13,488 nucleotides of DNA from RGVD01 sp040403075. GTDB taxonomy: Bacteria > Bacteroidota > Bacteroidia > UKL13-3. Where the stretch lies: the NCBI GenBank assembly GCA_040403075.1, contig JBBALJ010000083.1:1-13488 (forward strand), given 5' to 3'. The notes under the pieces are model-generated. The model made no database searches, was not told the origin of the DNA, and was given only the letters and a program-made list of their open reading frames with translations. Position numbers and translations under genes: made by a program. Shown one piece after another: positions 1 to 7,000 of the stretch. Within the stretch, counting starts at the first letter, position 1; every line of letters starts with the position of its first letter.

Positions 1-290
1 ACTACAAGCCAATCATGACCTGCGTTTTTTTGTTTTCTTAAAATGGATTTTGCTAACTCCAATGTATCAGAACTAAAAACAAATTTACCAATCTTAATCC
101 CTTCTGAATTTTCATTTAGCTCCAATTCATATGTCGCCTTTTCTGCAATATCAATTAGGACTCTTTTTCCTTTTACATCAGGGGTAAGAATACCTGCTGC
201 ATCCTTGTTTTGAAGCCATTTTTGAAGCAATGTAGTTTTGCCCGATTGCACAGGCTGACTCAGAATAAATATCTTGCTTTTAGACTTCAA
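1..290 (-). CDS. THEP1-like P-loop nucleoside triphosphatase (5' part; continues beyond window)
   Basis: About 96 codons are readable before the left edge. The N-terminus reads LKSKSKIFILSQPVQSGKTT, a beta-strand running into a Walker A-type loop. The loop ends in the expected GKTT, but Gln stands where the first Gly of GxxxxGK[ST] normally is. Further on come a 'GILTPDVKGKRVLIDI' stretch and 'IGKFVFSSDTLELAKSIL', then a hydrophobic strand (HDWLVV) just where THEP1 family members place the Walker B/DEIG motif; that motif would lie outside the window. This order fits the NTPase_1/THEP1 family, which hydrolyses NTPs in vitro and has poorly known cellular roles. The start is inferred to be the TTG at 290-288, because it overlaps the TGA of the upstream membrane-protein gene (289-287) and no ATG or GTG is available nearby. 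Translation is therefore probably coupled to that gene. The family assignment is inference from motif order; the C-terminal half is needed to confirm it. Confidence 0.68.
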   Translation of the reverse strand, partial: MKSKSKIFILSQPVQSGKTTLLQKWLQNKDAAGILTPDVKGKRVLIDIAEKATYELELNENSEGIKIGKFVFSSDTLELAKSILRKQKNAGHDWLV

Positions 291-1285
291 TCTTGCTGAT
301 GATAAAGGGATATAACAATCAAGTTCATTACAAAAGACTTGTATACCATAAGGCCTTTATGGCTCTCTTTAGCCATTTGCATCGAAGGTTTCACATAGCT
401 TCTCAGTTCAGGGATGGTGTCCATCAATTGGGATATGGCTTGTTGCTTTTCATTTTTTGCTTTGGCAAACCATTTTTGCATAAGCCATTTAATGATAGGA
501 CTAACTATGAAAAACAAAATGAGCAATGCCGCAATGGTTCTTGCAATGGCGTAAAAGGCCTTGTTTCCGCTACCTTGTAAAACAAATGTTGTACATGTGA
601 ATAGCAGGACAAAGAGCAACCCCCAAACCTTATGTTTTCTTTTTTTGCTTGGATTTTCAACAATATCCGCTACTTTTTCTAAGTGTCTATATTTTTCAAT
701 AATCTCAACAGATTCTCTTTCTAACTGGGCTGGCAATGAGGCTCCCCACCACCCTAATAGCATTCCCCATAGTGTGTAAATCAAGGTATATATTAGTATC
801 AACCAAAAGCTGAATGAAATATCACTGGATAATGAAAGCGTTTTAAGTATGTCTTGAAAAAACAGGTCCAATGCCTCCCAAATGGATTTACCAAAAATGA
901 GCGTGGTCAGTAAGAATTTCTGTGTAGCGGATTCAAATAATGCTAGCATTCCAAATAGCACAGCAGCCAAGCGAAAGATAGGTATGATTGAAAAGAAAAT
1001 GGCACCGATTAATCCCTGAAACGCAACTGCTACATATGCCATAGGTGGCGATTGGGGACTGGCTGTAGCTTTAATCAATATAACCAATAAGGTGGCTTGC
1101 ATGATGGCTCTCCATTTAAAGGTGCTATGAAAGGCAATCAAACAAACAATTAGAATGGCAAAACCACCAAGAAAGAAACCAGTAAAAGGAATTTTGAATG
1201 CATGCATGGCCCCCCCTAGTCCACTTTCGCTTAGTGCCCATAAGGCCGTCAGCCTCATGATGATATTGTTTTCTTCCCTTTTCAT
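287..1285 (-). CDS. Polytopic inner-membrane protein of unknown function, paired with a THEP1-like NTPase
   Basis: A 332-residue, strongly hydrophobic protein with about seven or eight likely membrane segments, roughly at residues 35-52, 62-76, 84-101, 105-117, 158-182, 219-236, 245-272 and perhaps 313-327. Between the fifth and sixth lies a charged loop (about 188-219) ending in a Lys/Arg cluster (KKRKHK), and there is a charged stretch at about 271-312. The N-terminal part (RLTALWALSESGLGG, then KIPFTGFFLGG) and the SPQSPPMAYVAVAFQG region recall the small-molecule-binding S components of ECF transporters, but I cannot assign a substrate or family. ATG at 1285 is taken as the start; Met10 (1258-1256) is a possible alternative directly before the conserved-looking segment. 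The stop overlaps the TTG of the NTPase gene, so the two are probably co-translated. It is divergent from the beta-CASP gene across a 107-base gap. The reading frame is intact. A transport role is inference only. Confidence 0.8.
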   Translation of the reverse strand: MKREENNIIMRLTALWALSESGLGGAMHAFKIPFTGFFLGGFAILIVCLIAFHSTFKWRAIMQATLLVILIKATASPQSPPMAYVAVAFQGLIGAIFFSIIPIFRLAAVLFGMLALFESATQKFLLTTLIFGKSIWEALDLFFQDILKTLSLSSDISFSFWLILIYTLIYTLWGMLLGWWGASLPAQLERESVEIIEKYRHLEKVADIVENPSKKRKHKVWGLLFVLLFTCTTFVLQGSGNKAFYAIARTIAALLILFFIVSPIIKWLMQKWFAKAKNEKQQAISQLMDTIPELRSYVKPSMQMAKESHKGLMVYKSFVMNLIVISLYHQQD

Positions 1286-1341
1286 TGAATGGGTAAAAAT
1301 ACAATTCTTGATTAAACTTAAAAGAAATCTTGTTTTTCATC

Positions 1342-1372
1342 TTTGTGCAAATACAGATTACTTCTATATTTG
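1342..1372 (+). promoter_or_regulatory. Bacteroidota-type promoter for the beta-CASP gene
   Basis: TTTG at 1342-1345 and TATATTTG at 1365-1372, separated by 19 bases, match the Bacteroidota sigma-A consensus TTTG / TAnnTTTG. Transcription would begin near 1379, leaving a leader of only about 14 bases before the ATG at 1393. An AAGG (1385-1388) lies just upstream of that ATG. Confidence 0.7.
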
Positions 1373-1392
1373 ACTGAAAGTTTCAAGGATAT

Positions 1393-2793
1393 ATGCAGAT
1401 TCAATTTATAGGTGCCGCTAGAACAGTTACAGGTAGCAAACACTTAATCACAACTTTTGATGGCAAGAAAATATTGCTCGATTGTGGTTTTTTTCAAGGC
1501 AAAGGTGCCGAGTCGGAAGGCCTAAATCGTGAGTTTGACTTTGAGCCTTCATCACTTGATTTTGTTATACTTTCACATGCTCATATAGATCATTCAGGTA
1601 ATATTCCTGCACTGGTTAAAATGGGTTTTAAGGGTTCTATTATTTGTACACCTGCCACTAAAGACCTTTGCAGTATCATGCTAGCGGATAGTGCGCATAT
1701 CCAAGAAAATGATTTGCGTTTTGTAAACAAACGCAGAATAAAAAGAGGAGAAGCGCCCCTTCAACCCCTCTATACCGTTAAGGATGCAGAGAATTGTTTG
1801 CATCAATTTAGGTGCGTGAAGTACAATACAACTTACCAAGTTTGTGATGGTGTTGAACTCCTTTTTACCGATGCTGGACATATACTGGGAAGTGCTGCTG
1901 TTAACCTCACATTTAAAGAAGAGGGTTTGACCAAAAGGCTTTGTTTTACGGGTGATATTGGAAGATACAATGGCTCAATTTTAAGAGACCCTCAACCTTT
2001 CCCTCAAGCTGATATTATTATTGCTGAATCTACCTATGGAGATAGGCTGCACAGTGACAATACTTTGAGCGAACAACAATTGTTTAATGTTGTGTATGAT
2101 ACTTGTATTGAAAAAAAAGGAAAGCTAATTATTCCTGCATTTAGTTTAGGTAGAACACAAGAGATAGTGTATGCTTTAGATCAAATGGAGCATAAAAAAA
2201 TGCTACCTCATATCAAGGTTTTTGTGGACAGTCCTTTGTCGGTAAATGCTACTAATATTATGCGAGAGCACGATGAGTGCTTTAATGAAGATATTTTGGA
2301 TTACATGAAAAGTGATGACAATCCTTTTGGTTTCAGTAATTTAATTTATGTGCAAGATGTAGAAGAATCCAAGGCCTTGAATGATATACATGAGCCCTGT
2401 ATCATCATTTCAGCTTCGGGTATGATAGAGGCAGGGAGGATAAAACACCATGTGGCCAACAATATTGATAACCCCAAAAATACAATACTAATGGTGGGTT
2501 ATGCCGAGCCCAATTCCATTGGAGGAAAAATAAGAAGTGGTGCAAAAATATTGAAGATTTTTGGCGAAGAACACCATGTGAATGCCGATGTAGTTATAAT
2601 GGATTCGTATAGCGCACATGGTGATTACAAAGAAATGATACAATACCTAAGTTGCCAAGACAAAGAACAAGTTCAACAATTGTTTTTGGTGCATGGCGAA
2701 TACGAAACGCAGGTGCATTATAAGGAAAAACTTTTAGATGCAGGCTTTAAGAGCATTAGTATACCTGAACATGGCGATGTGGTGGAGTTTTAG
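1393..2793 (+). CDS. MBL-fold, beta-CASP RNA metallo-hydrolase
   Basis: A 466-residue cytoplasmic RNA-processing nuclease of the beta-CASP family, related to bacterial TTHA0252-type enzymes and to eukaryotic CPSF73. The two-zinc site is complete: HAHIDH (residues 62-67), His163 in GHILGSA, Asp188 in FTGDIG, and His409 in SAHGD. The beta-CASP insertion shows the motif A acid in AESTYGD (Glu212), IIPAFSLGRTQE (246-257) and ISASGM-EAGR followed by HH at 352-353 (motif B). The C-terminal RMMBL region ends with LVHGE (His434) and the usual length of the family is about 450-470, so the gene is full length. The known activity of the family is endo- or 5'-exonucleolytic cleavage of RNA; which RNAs this one cuts is not visible. 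The ATG at 1393 starts exactly at the conserved first strand (MQIQFIGAARTVTGS). It is transcribed alone from its own promoter, with a repeat cluster after the stop. Confidence 0.95.
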   Translation: MQIQFIGAARTVTGSKHLITTFDGKKILLDCGFFQGKGAESEGLNREFDFEPSSLDFVILSHAHIDHSGNIPALVKMGFKGSIICTPATKDLCSIMLADSAHIQENDLRFVNKRRIKRGEAPLQPLYTVKDAENCLHQFRCVKYNTTYQVCDGVELLFTDAGHILGSAAVNLTFKEEGLTKRLCFTGDIGRYNGSILRDPQPFPQADIIIAESTYGDRLHSDNTLSEQQLFNVVYDTCIEKKGKLIIPAFSLGRTQEIVYALDQMEHKKMLPHIKVFVDSPLSVNATNIMREHDECFNEDILDYMKSDDNPFGFSNLIYVQDVEESKALNDIHEPCIIISASGMIEAGRIKHHVANNIDNPKNTILMVGYAEPNSIGGKIRSGAKILKIFGEEHHVNADVVIMDSYSAHGDYKEMIQYLSCQDKEQVQQLFLVHGEYETQVHYKEKLLDAGFKSISIPEHGDVVEF

Positions 2794-2802
2794 TGACCCC
2801 TA

Positions 2803-2950
2803 CGTCATCCTGAACGGAGCATAGCACAGTGATGGAACTAACTTCACGAATGTTAAACTAGCATCCAAAAAGATACTTCACTCCTTTTCATTCCGTTCAG
2901 CATGACGGATGTTCCGAAAGTCATCTTGAACGCGGTGAAGGAACTATCTT
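2803..2950. repeat. Three-unit interspersed repeat in alternating orientation
   Basis: Three related units share the core GTCATnnTGAACG. Unit 1 (+) starts at 2803 (CGTCATCCTGAACG). Unit 2 (-) has its core at 2894-2907 (CGTTCAGCATGACG), one mismatch from the reverse complement of unit 1. Unit 3 (+) starts at 2920 (GTCATCTTGAACG). The similarity continues past the cores: GTGATGGAACTAACTT after unit 1, GTGAAGGAACTATCTT after unit 3 and GTGAAGTATCTT in unit 2 read on the minus strand. It fills the gap between two convergent genes. From memory, GTCATCCTGA-type intergenic repeats are widespread in Bacteroidota; they encode no protein here. Confidence 0.8.
2894..2932. terminator. Possible bidirectional terminator hairpin formed by repeat units 2 and 3
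   Basis: CGTTCAGCATGAC (2894-2906) can pair with GTCATCTTGAACG (2920-2932): 11 Watson-Crick pairs, one G-U and one mismatch around a 13-base loop. It sits between convergent genes ending at 2793 and 3012, and the plus strand becomes T-rich a little downstream (about 2947-2982), though not immediately after the stem. A terminator role is inferred from structure and position. Confidence 0.4.
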
Positions 2951-3011
2951 TATTTTAATATTATTTTTGTTTTGTGGTACCATTTACTTGTTTTTTAAAG
3001 TCACTTCTACA

Positions 3012-3371
3012 CTATGGTGCACAACCACAATCTTTAAAGTAGGTAGTATCCCCATTCGAGTTTATGGTTTTGGCTTTACGGTGTTTAGGTGTGTAATAGA
3101 TGGCCCATCTCATTTGCCCATCTTTCCATTTTTCCTTTCGGTCATGATTGCCACTTTCGCTGTAAAAATTCCAAATACCCACTTTTTTCTTGTTACGGGT
3201 TTGCCCTTTTTCCTTCAGTTTTCCGTTCTTATACAAGATTTTAACTTTGTGTTTTGCTGATTTGTATTGAGCATGAAGGGGTATGTGGCTGGCTAAAAGC
3301 AAGATTATCAATAAAATTGAACTGATTTGCCTGTATTTAAAAAAATATTTCACTCTTAACTTTAACATCAT
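3012..3371 (-). CDS. Small secreted MORN/YwqK-like repeat protein
   Basis: A 119-residue protein. Residues 1-34 form a signal peptide: a basic N-terminus, a long hydrophobic core (ISSILLIILLLASHI) and a PLHA-Q cleavage context. The mature part carries MORN-like sequence of the type seen in Bacteroidota YwqK-family proteins, with LYKNGKLKEKGQ (46-57), KKVGIWNFYSESG (62-74) and EKWKDGQMRW (80-89). The C-terminus is short and ends CGCAP. These proteins are often labelled 'YwqK family antitoxin' by homology, but secretion and the lack of a partner toxin argue against a cytoplasmic antitoxin here; the function is unknown. The ATG at 3371 is followed directly by another ATG. A GTG at 3353 (codon 7) would also leave a good signal peptide, and a TATTTTTG box at 3380-3373 would put transcription start near 3366, inside the annotated start. 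The start is therefore uncertain. It is divergent from ruvA. Confidence 0.8.
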   Translation of the reverse strand: MMLKLRVKYFFKYRQISSILLIILLLASHIPLHAQYKSAKHKVKILYKNGKLKEKGQTRNKKKVGIWNFYSESGNHDRKEKWKDGQMRWAIYYTPKHRKAKTINSNGDTTYFKDCGCAP

Positions 3372-3390
3372 TCAAAAATAAAAACTTTCC

Positions 3391-3400
3391 TTATTTTGCA
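3391..3400 (+). promoter_or_regulatory. Candidate -7 region for ruvA-sprA
   Basis: TTATTTTGCA resembles the Bacteroidota -7 element TAnnTTTG (one mismatch, or a TA spaced one base too close) and lies about 30 bases before the ruvA GTG. No clear TTTG -33 box is seen upstream, so this is a weak call. Confidence 0.35.
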
Positions 3401-3429
3401 CGCCCCAACCTATTAAAATAAATTAATAA

Positions 3430-4014
3430 GTGATAGCACACATAGAAGGTAAGTTAACATATAAATCTCCTGCATACGTAGTAATAGATTGTAGTGGTGT
3501 CGGCTATGCCTTGCAAATATCGTTAAACACTTATGATAAAATAGGTAGTGGCGAAAAATGTAAGTTGCTTACTCACTTGGCTATCAAGGAAGACAGTCAT
3601 ACTTTGTATGGCTTTGCTGATGAAGATGAACGACAATTATTCCTTCATTTAATATCGGTAAGTGGTGTGGGAACTAACACAGCAAGGGTAATACTAAGTT
3701 CTATGAAACCTAATGACGTTATCAATGCAATAAGTGCTGGCAATTGGTCGTTATTAAAATCCGTTAAAGGAATAGGGCCGAAGACTGCCCAACGCTTAGT
3801 GATTGATTTGCAAGACAAATTGAAAAACTTTGCTACGGATGCTACAGGTCTAGGTTTTGTAACCCTATCAGCAGCAGTTGAAGAAGCCTTATCGGCTATG
3901 TTGGCATTAGGTTTTGGAAAAAATGATGCTGAGAAGGCTATTTTGAAACTAAAACAGCAAAACCCAGATTATACAGTTGAACAATTGGTTAAAAATGCTT
4001 TAAAAATTTTATAG
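3430..4014 (+). CDS. ruvA: Holliday junction branch migration protein RuvA
   Basis: A 194-residue protein matching the usual RuvA length. RuvA tetramers bind the four-way junction and load the RuvB motor for branch migration during recombinational repair. The N-terminal OB-fold domain starts MIAHIEGKL and includes VIDCSGVGYAL (18-28) and LYGFADEDERQLF (59-71). Two helix-hairpin-helix motifs follow: ISVSGVGTNTARVIL (75-89) and SVKGIGPKTAQRLV (111-124). The C-terminal RuvB-interacting three-helix domain covers about 147-194 (AAVEEALSAMLALGF). The start is GTG at 3430, fixed by alignment of the N-terminus with the family; there is no ATG nearby. sprA begins 16 bases after the stop on the same strand, so the two are likely co-transcribed. 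From memory, ruvA next to sprA recurs in other Bacteroidota. Confidence 0.97.
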   Translation: MIAHIEGKLTYKSPAYVVIDCSGVGYALQISLNTYDKIGSGEKCKLLTHLAIKEDSHTLYGFADEDERQLFLHLISVSGVGTNTARVILSSMKPNDVINAISAGNWSLLKSVKGIGPKTAQRLVIDLQDKLKNFATDATGLGFVTLSAAVEEALSAMLALGFGKNDAEKAILKLKQQNPDYTVEQLVKNALKIL

Positions 4015-4030
4015 ATGGTAAACTTCTACA

Positions 4031-7000
4031 TTGTTTCGTAGTAATAAAATAAAACATATAAAATATTTCTTCTCTTTTGCCCTAATATTAGCATTTGGGT
4101 GGAAGGCTACTTCTCGGCATGTTGTGCGGAGGAATAGGGATTTTATTGTCTTGCCTCCAGATAGTGGTAAACAAAACACACCCTCAAATATTAAGTTGCC
4201 TTATCCTATAAAAGATAGGAAGCCATATGAAACCAATCCTCCTAAAAATCCCTTTGATTTGGCTGAACCTGCCAATATCAAGAACAAATACCAATTAGAT
4301 CCCAATTCAAACAATTACAATTATTCATCCAAGGTGGGCAAGCTGGATTACAGAATGCCGGGTTCCACGCCAATCAAGAGTCAATTACAAAAAGATAATA
4401 AACGTTTAACAAAAGATTATTTTAAACAAAGAGCTCAAGCAAATAACTTTGTAAAGGGAAATTCGCTTATTCCTCCTATAGTTGCCAACAACAAGATATT
4501 TGATAAAATTTTTGGAAGTGGTGTGATTGACATTAGGCCTAGAGGTACTGCTGAGTTGATTTTTCAGGGAAATTTTAATGATGTGAAAAACCCTGCTCTG
4601 TCTCCCAGAATGCAAAGTACAGGGCAGTTTGATTTCAGACAAAAAATACAATTGAATGTAGCAGGTTCTGTAGGTGATAAACTGAAGGTGAATTTGAACT
4701 ACGACACAGAGGCCACATTTGAGTTTGAAAACCAAATGAAGCTTGATTATGCCGGTAAAGAAGATGACATCATCAAGAAAATAGAGTTGGGAAATGTGAG
4801 TTTACCGCTAAACTCATCATTAATTCAAGGAAGCCAAAGTTTGTTTGGGGTAAAATCTACCATGCAGTTTGGTAAAATGACTGTGACAACTGTTTTCAGC
4901 CAACAACGCGGAAAGACTACTGAAACAGAGATTGCAGGTGGGGCACAAACAACTAAATTTGATATTCAAGCGCATGATTACGATATGAATCGACACTACT
5001 TTTTATCTCAATATTTTAGGGATAATTATGAACGATCATTGGCTAACTTACCTATCATTAATTCACAAGTAAACATTACTAGGATTGAAGTATGGGTAAC
5101 AAATCGTTCTGGCGTGTTTGAACAATCAAGAGATGTGATAGGTTTTGCAGATTTGGGAGAAAGTGAAAAGACCATCAACCAAAATTGGGTTAAAAATCCG
5201 AGTGTAAAATTGGGCAATGCTGCCAATGGATTGATAGGGTACTTATACGGACATGGTAATTCATTAAACACAGATACAAGTGGAACCAAGTCTGTTAAAA
5301 CTGCTTTGAGACGTTCTTTTGAAATACAAAACCAAATATTAAAAGATGAGTCCCAAACAAAACTAGCACCCATATCGGAATACCAGATTGTAAACTATTC
5401 ACGACAGCTTAATGCTTCTGAATTTACATGGAACAGAAATTTGGGTTATATCTCATTAAATCAAGCCTTGACAAATGATGATGTGCTGAATGTTGCCTAT
5501 GAAGGAACTATTGGTGGCATCCCTTTTAAGGTGGGTGAATTTTCTCAAGATTTGCCAACAGATCCAAGTAACCCTAACGTACTTCATTTGAAAATGTTGA
5601 AAGGCCCAAGCATGAGACCTGATTTGGTATCCTGGAGCTTGATGATGAAAAATATTTATTCATTAGGCTCTTATAATATAGCGGCCAAAGATTTCAAGTT
5701 AAACGTAATCTATGCAGATGATCCTTCTGGTGCTGATTTAAATTACTTACCAGTTAAAAATGAGCCCTTGCTTACTGGCAAACCTTTATTAACAGCATTG
5801 AATTTGGATAATATGAATACCATGCAAGAGCGCGCTCCTGATGGTTTGTATGATTGGATTGAAGGTATTACTGTGCAATCATCAACAGGAAGAATCATCT
5901 TTCCTGTTCTTGAACCTTTCGGAAAATATCTCGAGAAAAAATTTTTAACCGATGCCACAAAGGCTCGCTATTACTGCTTTTTTGAATTATATGATTCAAC
6001 CAAGTTTTCTGCTATTCAGTTGCCACAATATGATAAGTTTTTTATTCGAGGTAGTTATACAGGTGCAGCCAATAATGAGATTCCTCTAAACTCTACCAAT
6101 GTTCCTAAAGGTTCGGTAAGGGTTACGGCCAATGGTGCACCACTGACAGAGAATGTAGACTTTATTGTAGATTATAATTTAGGTAGGGTAAAAATTGTAA
6201 ACACCCAATTGCTTAATTCGGGTGCTGTAATCAGGGTTTCATCAGAAAGTAATAACCTTTTTCAAGTGCAACAAAAAACGCTGATGGGCGCAAGGTTTGA
6301 TTACAAAGAAAGTAAGGATTTATTGTTAGGAGGAACTTTAATGTACCTAACTGAAAGACCATTGACACCCAAGGTAAACATTGGGGAAGAACCTATATCA
6401 AACTTGGTAGTAGGATTAGATGGAACCTATAAAAGAGAGTCAAGGTTCTTAACCAAAATGGTAGATAGACTTCCTTTTATTGAAACAAAAGAGCCATCTA
6501 ACATTACTCTTTCTGGAGAATATGCACAGTTAATTCCGGGCATTCAAAGTTCCTTGGCACAAAGCGGAACGGCATATTTGGACGATTTTGAAGCTTCTGA
6601 AACCCCTTTTGATTTAAGAATGGGAAGCTATTGGGCACTTGCAAGTACACCTCAAGGTCAGCCTGATTTGTTTCCTGAAGGTGATTTATACAACAGTTAT
6701 CAATACAACTTTAGAAGGGCTAATTTAAGTTGGTACACCATTGCAAGTACTTTTTATCGCAACGATACTTATACACCTGAACATATAAAAGGAGACCCTA
6801 ATGCCATTTCAAATCACAGAATGCGTGAGGTATTACAAACTGAGATTTTTCGCAAAAAACAAATACAACAAGGTTTACCTGCAACTTTACCAACTTTCGA
6901 CTTAACCTTTTACCCAAGTGAAAGAGGACCTTATAATTTCAACGTAAAAGATTTGAACTTTGACGGCTCTCTAAAAAACCCTAAAAGCAATTGGGGTGGT

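Noticed and set aside
293..779. Open frames on the plus strand opposite the membrane-protein gene (293-580 and 561-779)
   Set aside because: They lie antisense within a clear membrane-protein gene, have no recognisable domains and their composition is that of a reversed hydrophobic gene.
2803..2950. A CRISPR array
   Set aside because: Only three units, in alternating orientation, degenerate and irregularly spaced, with no cas genes.
2967..3260. A 97-codon plus-strand frame beginning in the convergent gap
   Set aside because: It is mostly antisense to the secreted MORN-like gene, which has a signal peptide and repeat motifs; the plus-strand product is an unpatterned Phe-rich shadow.
3012..3371. 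A toxin-antitoxin pair based on YwqK-type similarity
   Set aside because: The protein has a signal peptide and no neighbouring toxin gene; the antitoxin name is only carried over from database labels.
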